DNA of 64,000 nucleotides from an uncultured Blautia sp. (GTDB taxonomy: Bacteria > Bacillota > Clostridia > Lachnospirales > Lachnospiraceae). Shown one piece after another: positions 51,181-60,181 of this stretch. The stretch is taken from contig CAKRMK010000002.1 of NCBI GenBank assembly GCA_934364795.1, positions 62,001-126,000 on the forward strand, in the 5' to 3' direction. Both the position numbers and the translations under genes were made by a program. A model generated the notes under the pieces. It did no database searches. It saw nothing but the letters and a program-made list of their open reading frames with translations, and was not told where the DNA came from. Position 1 is the first letter of the stretch. Every line of letters begins with the position of its first letter.

Positions 51181-52794
51181 TTATCGCTGTTCATGACGGG
51201 CATATTTAGGCAGCAGCAATGGAGATACCTTATCTGTGTGCACATCTGCTTCTTTTAACTCTTCTGCATATGCATAAATATGATTTAGGTTCATTTCCCC
51301 AAGTTCTACATTTTTGCATTTTGCAGCTGCTTTTTTACCTGCATTTCTTCCGAATACGATTACATCCAGAAGAGAGTTACCCATCAGTCTGTTTCTTCCG
51401 TGGATTCCGCCAGCTGCTTCTCCTGCAACTAAAAGGTTTGGAATCTCTTTTGTAAATCCGTCTCCGTCAATCTCCAGACCACCATTCTGATAATGAAGTG
51501 TAGGATAAATAACAATCGGAACCTTTCTCATGTCAATTCCATAGTTCATATACATACGGAACATAGCCGGAATTCTCTTTTCGATAGTTCCCTCGCCTCC
51601 AAGGATTTCAATCATTGGAGTATCCAGCCATACACCCATACGTCCGCCAGGAACCTCTACACCGCGTCCCTCTTCGCATTCACGGATAACACCGGAAGCA
51701 TTTACGTCACGGGTTTCCAGCGGATGAATGTAAGCTTCTCCGTTTGCATTTACAAGCTGAGCGCCAACGGAACGAACTTTCTCTGTTACCAGGGCACCAA
51801 GGATCTGTGAAGGATAAATTGCTCCTGTTGGATGATACTGGATAGAATCCTGGTAAAGAAGGGAAGCACCTGCTCTGTATCCCAGTACAAGTCCGTCTGC
51901 AGTTGCGCCATAGTGGTTGGAAGTAGGGAATCCCTGATAATGCATTCTTCCTGCACCACCGGTTGCAATTACAACTGTCTTTGCTCTTGCAACAGAATAA
52001 TCTCCTGTTTCCATGTTAAGAAGGACGGCACCTGCAACCTGTCCTTTTTCATCTTTAAGAAGTTCAACAGCAGAAGTAAATTCCACTACCGGAATGCCAA
52101 GGTTCAGGACCTCGTCTCTGATGGTACGCATGATTTCAGATCCGGAATAATCTTTTGCAGCATGCATTCTCTTTCTGGAAGTACCGCCGCCATGAGTTGT
52201 AACCATGGTTCCGTCTTCTGCTTTATCAAACTCAACGCCAAGGTCGTTCAGCCATTTGATTGCATCCGGAGCTTCCATTACAAGTCTTTTTACCAGTTCC
52301 GGCTTTGCAGCAAAATGTCCGCCGCCGAAGCAGTCCAGATAATGCTGTACAGGAGAATCATTTTCTTTATCAGCAGCCTGGATTCCACCTTCTGCCATCA
52401 TGGTGTTGGCATCACCAATACGAAGTTTTGTAACGATCATAACATTTGCACCGGCATTGTGTGCTTCGATGGCACAGGAAGAACCTGCACCGCCGCCACC
52501 GATTACCAGTACATCTACATCATAATCAATTTTTGTAAAGTCAATTTTTTCATTAAGCAGACGGCTTGTTGAATGCAGCATTTCTGTCAGTTCCAGAGGA
52601 GCTTTCTGTCCTTTGTTTGGTCCTACTTTAATTTCTGCGAATGCGTCTGGGTTATAATCCGGATGGAATTTCTTAAGAAGAGCGTCTTTCTCATCAGCTG
52701 TCAGACGTCTTGGCTCTGTTGCCATACGCTGTGCTCTTGTAGCCTCTACCTTTTTGATGGATTCCATCATATTTTCTGGATATGGTGCATACAT
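51181..52794 (-). CDS. Fumarate reductase-like flavoprotein subunit
   Basis: Soluble FAD subunit of the FrdA/SdhA/TfrA family, 537 residues. After an unusual 90-residue N-terminal extension comes the FAD fold VDVLVIGGGGAGSSCAIEA. Substrate motifs are conserved: IQYHPTGAI, TRDVNASGVI, PTLHYQNGG and HGRNRLMGNSLLDVIVFGR. The position of the histidine that binds FAD covalently in FrdA (SHTVAAEGG) is asparagine here (ANTMMAEGG), so FAD is probably non-covalent, as in methanogen TfrA. No membrane anchor gene is nearby. Lies 15 bp after its iron-sulfur partner at the end of the hdr-flx array. Confidence 0.9.
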   Translation of the reverse strand: MYAPYPENMMESIKKVEATRAQRMATEPRRLTADEKDALLKKFHPDYNPDAFAEIKVGPNKGQKAPLELTEMLHSTSRLLNEKIDFTKIDYDVDVLVIGGGGAGSSCAIEAHNAGANVMIVTKLRIGDANTMMAEGGIQAADKENDSPVQHYLDCFGGGHFAAKPELVKRLVMEAPDAIKWLNDLGVEFDKAEDGTMVTTHGGGTSRKRMHAAKDYSGSEIMRTIRDEVLNLGIPVVEFTSAVELLKDEKGQVAGAVLLNMETGDYSVARAKTVVIATGGAGRMHYQGFPTSNHYGATADGLVLGYRAGASLLYQDSIQYHPTGAIYPSQILGALVTEKVRSVGAQLVNANGEAYIHPLETRDVNASGVIRECEEGRGVEVPGGRMGVWLDTPMIEILGGEGTIEKRIPAMFRMYMNYGIDMRKVPIVIYPTLHYQNGGLEIDGDGFTKEIPNLLVAGEAAGGIHGRNRLMGNSLLDVIVFGRNAGKKAAAKCKNVELGEMNLNHIYAYAEELKEADVHTDKVSPLLLPKYARHEQR

Positions 52795-52809
52795 GTTTTT
52801 ACGCCCTCC

Positions 52810-53484
52810 TTATTTCTCAATATCTCTGTTGTTGTAAAGTTCTTCCATGTCTGTGATTGGTTTCTGCATGATCTGCTCGATCAGGTCATCAAATTTGCCT
52901 TCGTGAATCTCTTCTACACGTTTTTCAAGATGTTCACTCTTAGGTGCAATATATTTACCTGTGAGACGTCTTGCCAGAAGACCTACCATTGGATGAGAAA
53001 TACCAGCCGGGCATCTTACAGAACAGCATCCGCAGCTTACGCAGTCAAAGGATTCCTCTGCACATTTCTCAAGTTCGCCTCTCTGTGCATATGCGATATA
53101 CTGCATAACATTTAATCCCTGGGTACATGCTTTTGTGCAGGCATTACATCCGATACAGCTGTAGATTTCCGGATAGAGTTCCATCATTACCTGCTGGTTC
53201 GGCTGAAGATCTTCAATGTTATAAAGCCTCTTGTCTGTTGGGAAGAACGGGATGCTTGCTACATACATGCCTTCCTGTACCTGAGTCTGACAGGCAAGGC
53301 AGGTTTTCAGCTCGTTGTCACCTTTGATTCTGTAGATGGTGGCACAGGCGCCGCAGAATCCGTGACGGCAGCCGCAGCCTCTTTTCAGGGTGTAGCCTGC
53401 GTATTCCATTGCCGTCATAATAGTCAGGTCAGCAGGTACGGTGTATTTTTTACCGAAGAAATATACGTTTACCATATTTTCCAT
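52810..53484 (-). CDS. Fumarate reductase-like iron-sulfur subunit
   Basis: A 224-residue electron carrier. The N-terminal plant-type 2Fe-2S domain has CGCRHGFCGAC and CLAC. The C-terminal half has two cubane motifs, CIGCNACTKAC and CVSCGCCSVRCPAG, so two 4Fe-4S clusters rather than the 4Fe-4S/3Fe-4S pair of FrdB. It matches the N-terminal part of methanogen TfrB but lacks its CCG domain, which here is supplied by HdrB. Ribosome site AAAGGAACTCC. It would connect the Hdr/Flx module to the flavoprotein. Confidence 0.88.
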   Translation of the reverse strand: MENMVNVYFFGKKYTVPADLTIMTAMEYAGYTLKRGCGCRHGFCGACATIYRIKGDNELKTCLACQTQVQEGMYVASIPFFPTDKRLYNIEDLQPNQQVMMELYPEIYSCIGCNACTKACTQGLNVMQYIAYAQRGELEKCAEESFDCVSCGCCSVRCPAGISHPMVGLLARRLTGKYIAPKSEHLEKRVEEIHEGKFDDLIEQIMQKPITDMEELYNNRDIEK

Positions 53485-53538
53485 GTTGGGAGTTCCTTTC
53501 TTCTGATTGTCAATTACTAACTCTATTTTTCCATTTGC

Positions 53539-54393
53539 TTAATATTCGTCAGGTAACTGGTCGATTTCGTCCATTCTGAAAACCGGGCCATCTTTACATA
53601 CGTACTTGGAACCAATGTTGCAGCGTCCACATTTGCCGATACCGCACTTCATACGAAGCTCCAGAGTTGTATAAACCTGTGTTCTTGTAAATCCAAGTTC
53701 TTCAAGGCCCTGGAGAACGAATTTGATCATGATTGGCGGACCGCAGACAAGGGCTACTTTGTTGGTATCGAAGCCGATTTCCTTTAAGTAGGTGGGTACG
53801 AAACCTACATGGCCGTCCCAGCCTTCCTGCTCACGGTCAATAGTCAGGTAGACGTTTACGTCTTTGGCGTTCATCCAAACTTCCTGGATTTCTTTTAATT
53901 TCACCAGATCATCAGCGGAACGGGAACCATAGAGAATGTCTACTGTACCGTAATCGTCACGATTGTCCAGAACGTAATTGATAACAGAACGAAGTGGCGC
54001 AAGACCAATACCTCCGGCAATAAACAGAAGATTTTTGCCTTTTAACTTATCTTCAACCGGGAAATGATTTCCATATGGTCCACGGACTGTGATCTCATCT
54101 CCAACCTGAAGGCTGTGAAGATAAGAAGTCAGTTCACCGCATTTTTTAATACTGAATTCCTGATATTCTTTGTTGGTAGGAGAAGAAGTAATGGAAAACA
54201 TACCTTCGCTTACCCCTGGTGCACAAACCATTGCACACTGTCCTGGCATATGCTCAAAAAGCTTTCCGCCGTCCGGAGCAGTTACACAGAAAGTTTTTAC
54301 ATCCGGTGTCTCCTCATGGATATCTGTGATCACACCAACCTGCGGGATCAGCGTATCCAGTGTATAATTTTTATGACAGGTACACTCGCTCAT
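53539..54393 (-). CDS. flxA: FlxA-like FAD/NAD(P)H-binding subunit
   Basis: NAD(P)H dehydrogenase subunit related to AsrB, PyrK and FloxA, 284 residues. A ferredoxin-reductase FAD domain (GPYGNHFPV, FSITSSP) is followed by an NAD(P) domain (LLFIAGGIGLAPLRSVI, LVCGPPIMI) and a C-terminal 2Fe-2S site in MKCGIGKCGRCNIGSKYVC. It is the likely entry point for NADH electrons. ATG overlaps the stop of the flxB-like gene by 1 bp. Confidence 0.9.
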   Translation of the reverse strand: MSECTCHKNYTLDTLIPQVGVITDIHEETPDVKTFCVTAPDGGKLFEHMPGQCAMVCAPGVSEGMFSITSSPTNKEYQEFSIKKCGELTSYLHSLQVGDEITVRGPYGNHFPVEDKLKGKNLLFIAGGIGLAPLRSVINYVLDNRDDYGTVDILYGSRSADDLVKLKEIQEVWMNAKDVNVYLTIDREQEGWDGHVGFVPTYLKEIGFDTNKVALVCGPPIMIKFVLQGLEELGFTRTQVYTTLELRMKCGIGKCGRCNIGSKYVCKDGPVFRMDEIDQLPDEY

Positions 54394-55433
54394 TACTTTT
54401 CACCTCCATGCTTTTCAAAAGCCTTGATCACCTTTACAATGTTCAGGGATGACGGGCATTTTTCCACGCAGCGGCCACATCCCACACAGGAATACATGCC
54501 GTTATTGTTAGCCGGGAAATAAACAAGCTTGTGCATAAATCTCTGACGAAATCTCTGCATCTGGCTGGTACGGTTATTTCCATGAGCCATCATTGTGAAA
54601 TCAGAATACATACAGGAATCCCAGCAGCGGTAGCGTTTGATGCCGTGTCCTGTATCATAATCCTTGATATCATAGCACTGGCAGGTCGGACACACAAAAG
54701 TACAGGTTCCGCATGCCAGACAAGGTTTATAAAGGGTTTCCCATACAGGGGAGTTAAATTTCTCATCTGTAGCGTTTCCATCCCAGCCTTCCAGGGAAAG
54801 ATGGGTGTATGGAAGTTTTTCCACAATGTTATGGATTGCTTCTTTTTCAGCAGAAACTTTCTCTTCGTCAGAAGCGTCTGCCTCTGTAAGAAGATCTTTT
54901 ACAGAATCCGTAAGTGCCTGGCCTTTTTCGCTTACTGCTTTCCAGTAAAGAGTTCCCTCTACCATCCAGACAGCAACATCTGCTGCCGGATCTGCCGCAT
55001 CTGTTCCAAATACTTTACAGAAACAGGATTCCTCTGGTTCATGGCAGGCCATGGCAACAATCGTTCCATGCTCTCTTCTTGCTGCATAAAAGGTATCTAC
55101 AGGATCTGCAAGGAAAACCTTATCCAGAACCTCAACACCTTTTACATCACAGGCTTTCATGCCAAATACAACAAATGGACGGCTTCTTAATTCTTCCGGT
55201 TCTACTGTCAGCTTCTTTCCGTCACGGACACAGGTATAAAGTGTCTCGCTCTGTGGGAAAAAAGCATCCTTACCGGATTTTACGGTTTTTAATGTATCAA
55301 GATCTGCCTCTTCTTCCTGGCTCCACAGACCGAAATTTGTCTGTCCGGCTTTTTTGATCGGAAGGATCAGATCCTGGCTTTCTGCGATTTTCCGGAATAA
55401 TGCTTCCAGATTTTCTTTTTCAATCTTATACAT
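54393..55433 (-). CDS. flxB: FlxB-like 4Fe-4S subunit (AsrA/HdrL-related)
   Basis: A 346-residue iron-sulfur protein of the AsrA type. The N-terminal 210 residues contain FGMKACDVKGVEVLDKVF and MACHEPEESCFC; the C-terminal part has CLACGTCTFVCPTCQC and CVGCGRCVEKCPSSLNI, two 4Fe-4S sites, with RYRCWDSCMY between. Such proteins pass electrons from FlxA. It follows the flxC-like gene by 3 bp and overlaps flxA by 1 bp. Confidence 0.87.
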   Translation of the reverse strand: MYKIEKENLEALFRKIAESQDLILPIKKAGQTNFGLWSQEEEADLDTLKTVKSGKDAFFPQSETLYTCVRDGKKLTVEPEELRSRPFVVFGMKACDVKGVEVLDKVFLADPVDTFYAARREHGTIVAMACHEPEESCFCKVFGTDAADPAADVAVWMVEGTLYWKAVSEKGQALTDSVKDLLTEADASDEEKVSAEKEAIHNIVEKLPYTHLSLEGWDGNATDEKFNSPVWETLYKPCLACGTCTFVCPTCQCYDIKDYDTGHGIKRYRCWDSCMYSDFTMMAHGNNRTSQMQRFRQRFMHKLVYFPANNNGMYSCVGCGRCVEKCPSSLNIVKVIKAFEKHGGEK

Positions 55434-55436
55434 ACA

Positions 55437-56411
55437 TTATCCCCTTTCTGCCACTATGCCAGGCTCCACATCATCAAATGTAAAGCTTGTAAGCGGTCCT
55501 TTAGACTCTGCATCTGCTCCAGCCTGGTATTCACCATAGAATGTATCAATATCCTTGATAAATTTACGGTTGAACAGATGAAGCGGAATACCCTGGGGAC
55601 AAACACGGCTGCACTCGCCGCAGTCTGTACATCTTCCTGCAACATGGAAAGCACGGATAATGTGGAACATTTTTTCCTCAAAAGAATCCACATTTGCTTT
55701 CTGTGCACTGTCGAACTTGGTGCTGTCAAATACACATTTACGGCAGCTGCATGCAGGGCAGGCATTACGGCATGCATTGCAGCGGATACATTTGCTAAGC
55801 TCTTTCTGAAAAAATGCAAAGCGTTCTTCCGGGCTCATTTTTTCAATTTTCTCAACTTCTGCAAAACGGTCTGCATCTTTTGTATCTTTGGATTCACCGA
55901 TGATCTCGTCATAGATCATGTGCTCTTTTCCCTTACATACATGGCAGCGTTCCAGCATGGCATCTTTGTAAGCTGCAGTCTTATCACCGTAGATTGTGGA
56001 AATGTTAAGTGTTTCACAATCATCTGTAAGCTCTGCACCGGAAATACTCTGGATTCCTTTGATTCCCATTTTACGAAGCTTTTCCACGTCCAGCTTTCCT
56101 TTACATCCAACACCAATAATATAGGCTTTTTCGCGATCTACACGGTGTTCCTTGATCAGCTGGTTAAAACTATAAGTATCACAAGGCTTCAGACAGACAA
56201 GTGTCTTACCTTCTAATTTGGAAGCCTCGATCATCATCTTGCTTAAATTCGCACCGCAGAAACCGTTATAAACAAATTCATCCAGGCTTTCTGCTGTTTC
56301 AAAATATGCTGCTTCCGGATTGTAAGGCAGGTCTCCGGCTTTCCAGCCAAGAACACGTACTACGGTTCCATCTGCCAGCAATTCTTTTGCACGGTTGATC
56401 AGTTCCTGCAT
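55437..56411 (-). CDS. flxC: FlxC-like 4Fe-4S subunit (F420-hydrogenase beta-related)
   Basis: A 324-residue iron-sulfur protein. The first 190 residues (FCGANLSKMMIEASK, LVCLKPCDTYSFNQLIKEH, GVGCKGKLDV) resemble the FrhB/FdhB-type domain; the rest has CIRCNACRNACPACSC and CTDCGECSRVCPQGIPLH, two 4Fe-4S sites. In Desulfovibrio FloxABCD the corresponding subunit lies between FloxB and the MvhD-like FloxD. Its ATG overlaps the mvhD-like gene by 13 bp; GGAGGATTTAAG lies in front. Confidence 0.87.
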   Translation of the reverse strand: MQELINRAKELLADGTVVRVLGWKAGDLPYNPEAAYFETAESLDEFVYNGFCGANLSKMMIEASKLEGKTLVCLKPCDTYSFNQLIKEHRVDREKAYIIGVGCKGKLDVEKLRKMGIKGIQSISGAELTDDCETLNISTIYGDKTAAYKDAMLERCHVCKGKEHMIYDEIIGESKDTKDADRFAEVEKIEKMSPEERFAFFQKELSKCIRCNACRNACPACSCRKCVFDSTKFDSAQKANVDSFEEKMFHIIRAFHVAGRCTDCGECSRVCPQGIPLHLFNRKFIKDIDTFYGEYQAGADAESKGPLTSFTFDDVEPGIVAERG

Positions 56412-56842
56412 CTTAAATCCTCCAATCTCACGTTTTTACCCAGAGAATGGATCTTTTCCACAAATTCATTCATAGTCTGGGAGAATTTTACACCTTCTGC
56501 GGCAGATACCCACTCTACACGAGTACGTCCGTTTTCCACACCGATATAATCTAACATGGAAAAAAGAAGTGTCATACGTCTCCTTGCATAATAGTTTCCG
56601 GTTGTATAGTGGCAGTCTCCCGGATGGCAGCCGCACATGATCACACCGTCAGCGCCCTTTTCAAAAGCACGCAGGATAAACATTGGATTCACACGGCAGG
56701 AGCATGGTACACGGATGATCTTTACATCTGCCGGATAGGAAAGACGGCTGCTTCCTGCAAGATCTGCACCGGCGTAACTGCACCAGTTACAGCAAAAAGC
56801 CACGATCTTTGGTCTGAATTCTTCTTTTGCTTCTATCGACAT
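56399..56842 (-). CDS. flxD: MvhD/FlxD-like hydrogenase iron-sulfur subunit
   Basis: A 147-residue 2Fe-2S protein of the MvhD family, which docks on HdrA and feeds it electrons. Cysteine motifs: FCCNWCSYAGADLAG, RVPCSCRVNPMFIL and MCGCHPGDCHY, the family hallmarks. The ATG at 56842 has GGAGGTAGATG in front; the open frame to 56941 lies inside hdrA. It overlaps hdrA by 10 bp. Confidence 0.92.
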   Translation of the reverse strand: MSIEAKEEFRPKIVAFCCNWCSYAGADLAGSSRLSYPADVKIIRVPCSCRVNPMFILRAFEKGADGVIMCGCHPGDCHYTTGNYYARRRMTLLFSMLDYIGVENGRTRVEWVSAAEGVKFSQTMNEFVEKIHSLGKNVRLEDLRCRN

Positions 56843-58821
56843 ATTGCATCTACCTCCGCTAAAATCTGTCTGTTGGAGAATCCCTGAAGATCCATTGCTC
56901 CGGACGGACAGGTTACTGTACAAGCACCACAGCCCTGGCAAAGAGCATTATTTACAACCGCTACCCTTCTTGTCTCACGGATTCCATGGTCGTTGACCTG
57001 TTTTTCCTCATAAGAAATTGCACCATATGGGCACACATTTGCACACTGGGAGCATCCGTTGCAAAGAAGTTCATCGGAATGAGCTGTACATGGGTTGGTG
57101 GTCAGCTTGTCTTTTGCAAGAAGGCCGATTGCCTTTACTGCTGCCGCACCTGCCTGTGCTACAGTCTCCGGAATGTCTTTTGGACCCTGGCACACACCGG
57201 AAAGGAAAATACCAGCTGTAGGTGACTCTACCGGACGGAGCTTTGCATGTGCCTCTGTAAGGAAATTATTCGTGTCAATACTAGCAGTAAGCATAGTTGC
57301 AATTTTTCTTACATCTTTATTTGGCTCAATGGCAGCTGCAAGGACAACCATATCTGCTTCCATAAGGATCTGTTTGTTTTCCAGAAGGTCAGAAGCCTGA
57401 ACCATAAGTGTTCCGTCTGGCTGCGGAATTACTTTTCCTACCTGGCCTTTTACATAATTTACACCGTAATCTTCAACTGCTCTTCTGTAGAACTCATCAA
57501 AGTTTTTACCTGGAGTACGGACATCAATGTAGAATACCGTTACGTTTGTATCCGGATATTTATCGCGGATGAGCATTGCATGTTTTGCAGTATACATACA
57601 GCAGATTTTGGAGCAATAGCTCTTTCCTCTTTCGTCAGAGCAACGGCTTCCCACGCACTGGACGAATACAATATTCTTCGGAGCTTTTCCATCAGAAAGT
57701 CTCTCAAGATGGCCTTTTGTAGGGCCGGCTGCATTCATGATACGCTCAAGTTCAAGGGAGGTAATAACGTCCTTGCTCTGGCTGTAAGCGTACTCATCAT
57801 ATTTATCAAGAGGGATCACATCGAAACCGGTTGCAACAACGATGGCACCGTATTTCTGTGTAACAATCTCATCTTTTTGCTCATAATCAATAGCACCGGC
57901 TGCACAAACCTTGGAGCAGGCACCACATTTTCCGGTTTTGAATTTGATACAGTTTTCACGGTCGATTACCGGAACATTTGGGATAGCCTGTGCGAACGGA
58001 ATGTAGATGGCACTTCTGTTGTTAAGGCCCCTGTTAAATTCATTTGGATTTTTCTTTGACGGACATTTGGATGAACACACTCCACATCCTGTACATTTGT
58101 CCATATCCACACTTCTTGCTTTTTTACGGATGTCAACAGTGAAATCTCCAACAAAGCCGCTTACTTTCTCAACTTCACTGTATGTATAAATGTTGATCTT
58201 CTCATGTGCTGCTGCCTCTACCATCTTTGGTGTGAGGATACATGCAGAACAGTCAAGTGTAGGGAAGGTTTTGTCAAGCTGGGACATTCTTCCGCCGATA
58301 CTTGGAAGCTTTTCCACAATATCAACTTCATAACCTGCCTCTGCAATATCAAGCGCAGACTGGATTCCGGCAATACCTCCGCCGATTACAAGGGCGCGTT
58401 TTGTTACAAGGCTTTCTCCTGGCTGAAGAGGAGCATCTAAGTTTACTTTTGCGATTGCTGCTCTTGCAAGGATCACTGCCTTTAAGGTCGCTTCTTCCAT
58501 ATCTTTATGGATCCAGGAGCAATGCTCACGGATGTTTGCGATTTCTACCATATATGGATTTAAGCCCGCTTTCTGGGCTGCTTTACGGAAAGTAGCCTCA
58601 TGCATACGGGGGGAACAGGAACAGACTACAATTCCTGTCAGATTTTTCTCATGGATGGCATTAATGATTTTGGCCTGTCCTGCTTCAGAACACATATACT
58701 GGTAATCTTCTGCATGGACAACTCCTGGCTCTTTTGCTGCCATTTCCACTACTTTTTTTACATCGACTGTGGCTGCAATGTTTGTACCACAATGACATAC
58801 AAATACACCTATTCTCTGCAC
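56833..58821 (-). CDS. hdrA: CoB-CoM heterodisulfide reductase subunit A-like (bifurcating flavoprotein)
   Basis: Flavoprotein HdrA, the electron-bifurcating core in methanogens, 662 residues. Landmarks: N-terminal FVCHCGTNI, the FAD motif LVIGGGIAGIQSALDIAEAG, IGGRMSQLDKTFPTLDCSACILTPKM, 4Fe-4S motifs CTGCGVCSSKCPSK and CIKFKTGKCGACSKVC, and a C-terminal ferredoxin domain with CNGCSQCANVCPYGAI and CQGCGACTVTCPSGAM. No in-frame UGA. I use the GTG at 58821, which has AGGAGGT 9 bp upstream at the hdrC stop; the frame to 58854 is less likely. It overlaps flxD. Confidence 0.93.
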   Translation of the reverse strand: MQRIGVFVCHCGTNIAATVDVKKVVEMAAKEPGVVHAEDYQYMCSEAGQAKIINAIHEKNLTGIVVCSCSPRMHEATFRKAAQKAGLNPYMVEIANIREHCSWIHKDMEEATLKAVILARAAIAKVNLDAPLQPGESLVTKRALVIGGGIAGIQSALDIAEAGYEVDIVEKLPSIGGRMSQLDKTFPTLDCSACILTPKMVEAAAHEKINIYTYSEVEKVSGFVGDFTVDIRKKARSVDMDKCTGCGVCSSKCPSKKNPNEFNRGLNNRSAIYIPFAQAIPNVPVIDRENCIKFKTGKCGACSKVCAAGAIDYEQKDEIVTQKYGAIVVATGFDVIPLDKYDEYAYSQSKDVITSLELERIMNAAGPTKGHLERLSDGKAPKNIVFVQCVGSRCSDERGKSYCSKICCMYTAKHAMLIRDKYPDTNVTVFYIDVRTPGKNFDEFYRRAVEDYGVNYVKGQVGKVIPQPDGTLMVQASDLLENKQILMEADMVVLAAAIEPNKDVRKIATMLTASIDTNNFLTEAHAKLRPVESPTAGIFLSGVCQGPKDIPETVAQAGAAAVKAIGLLAKDKLTTNPCTAHSDELLCNGCSQCANVCPYGAISYEEKQVNDHGIRETRRVAVVNNALCQGCGACTVTCPSGAMDLQGFSNRQILAEVDAICR

Positions 58822-58828
58822 TTTTTTC

Positions 58829-59230
58829 TCACCTCCTGTATCTTCTGAATGCACTTACCAGAAGCTGCTGGGGAGTTTCCTCGTCAATCAGCTGTGGGAT
58901 TTCGTCTGCTGTCAGATAGTTCTGTCCACGTTCACGGACAACGATCTGTCTGGCTGCATCGATCAGTTTTCCTGGTTTTACATCTCTTGGGCAGCGCTCT
59001 ACGCAGGCAAAACAGGAAAGACATTTCCATAAGGATTTTGACTGTGCAAGTGCTTCTATGTTGCCGTTCTGTACATAAGTTACAAACTGGTGAGGTTTGA
59101 TATCCATCTCATTAAATGCAGGACAGGTTGCAGAGCATTTGCCACATTTCATACATTTCAGGGGATTGACTCCTGAAATCTCTTTGATTCGTGCTGCTGC
59201 ATTTTCTGTATTTCCATATGTATAAGCCAT
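58829..59230 (-). CDS. hdrC: HdrC-like 4Fe-4S electron carrier
   Basis: A 133-residue double 4Fe-4S protein that wires HdrA to HdrB. Motifs: CMKCGKCSATCPAFNEMDIKP and CLSCFACVERCPRDVKPG. In one operon with hdrB (overlapping by 1 bp) and hdrA (7 bp gap). Confidence 0.93.
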   Translation of the reverse strand: MAYTYGNTENAAARIKEISGVNPLKCMKCGKCSATCPAFNEMDIKPHQFVTYVQNGNIEALAQSKSLWKCLSCFACVERCPRDVKPGKLIDAARQIVVRERGQNYLTADEIPQLIDEETPQQLLVSAFRRYRR

Positions 59231-60024
59231 TACTTCGCCACCTCCTCTTTTACTCCGAGAGCTTCTGCAAGAAGTTCTGTAAAATAGTAAACAGGAATGG
59301 TACCGTTTCCGTTCTTTTTCAGGTTATACATGCAAAGTGGACAGGCGGTAATAAGCATATCTGCTTCAAAACCGTTTGCACTGCCCATGATCTTTTTACA
59401 CATATTCTGTGCCATTTCTTTTTCCTTCAGGGAAATGTAACCGCCACAACATTCATTGCGGTATGGGTAAATCACAGGCTCTGCTCCCAGGGCACGGATA
59501 AAATCTTCCATAATGGTTGGATTTTCCGGATTATCAAATGCCATGATTTTTCCCGGTCTTAAAAGCAGGCATCCGTAGTAGGCACCGATTTTTTTGCCTG
59601 TTAAAGGATTGACTACTTTCTTTTTGATCTCGTCAAATCCAACTTTGTCACGGAGCACTTCCAGATAATGAAGGACATTTGTCTCTCCCTCATATGGAGT
59701 GTCCAGTTTCAGATAATTGTTGGCTCTTGTGCGAATGTCTTCCACATTTTTCATGTCGTCATTTACACGTTTGAGCACATGATGACAGGCTGAACAGACA
59801 GTAATCAGATCCTGACCTTTTTCTTTTGCATCGTTTAGCGCACGGACAGAAGAAAGCTTGGTGGCAATTTCATCGCTGCCAAGGGGATATACACCTCCAC
59901 AGCACTGCCAGTCCTTAATTTCTTCCATTTCGAAACCCAGCGCTTTTGCAGAAACTCTGGCATATGCATCCAGATCTTTTGCCTTATTCTTCAGGGTACA
60001 TCCTGGATAATAACTGTACTTCAT
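59230..60024 (-). CDS. hdrB: HdrB-like CCG-domain subunit
   Basis: Subunit with two CCG domains that bind non-cubane 4Fe-4S clusters and perform disulfide or related chemistry in HdrB, 264 residues. The motifs are WQCCGGVYPLG, VCSACHHVLKRV, then YGCLLLRP, RNECCGGYISL and ACPLCMYNLKK. The ATG at 60024 has AAAGGAACAACAG in front; the open frame to 60072 is rejected. What disulfide (if any) it reduces is unknown: CoM/CoB are not expected in this organism, so it may instead relay electrons to the fumarate-reductase-like subunits. Confidence 0.92.
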   Translation of the reverse strand: MKYSYYPGCTLKNKAKDLDAYARVSAKALGFEMEEIKDWQCCGGVYPLGSDEIATKLSSVRALNDAKEKGQDLITVCSACHHVLKRVNDDMKNVEDIRTRANNYLKLDTPYEGETNVLHYLEVLRDKVGFDEIKKKVVNPLTGKKIGAYYGCLLLRPGKIMAFDNPENPTIMEDFIRALGAEPVIYPYRNECCGGYISLKEKEMAQNMCKKIMGSANGFEADMLITACPLCMYNLKKNGNGTIPVYYFTELLAEALGVKEEVAK

Positions 60025-60181
60025 GCTTCTGTTGTTCCTTTCTGGTAACTGTAAAACAAAAATGTTACCCATTCTTAAATAATTTTTCAGGCGGAAATGA
60101 TTTTTTTAATACGCATCAGAAGCCACAGCTTACTGCTTTTCGCAATAGAAACTATGGCGTCCCTGCTAAATCTTTCCCTTT

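Noticed and set aside
56833..60024. Selenocysteine (in-frame UGA) in HdrA or HdrB
   Set aside because: The frames are uninterrupted and all expected cluster positions are ordinary cysteines.
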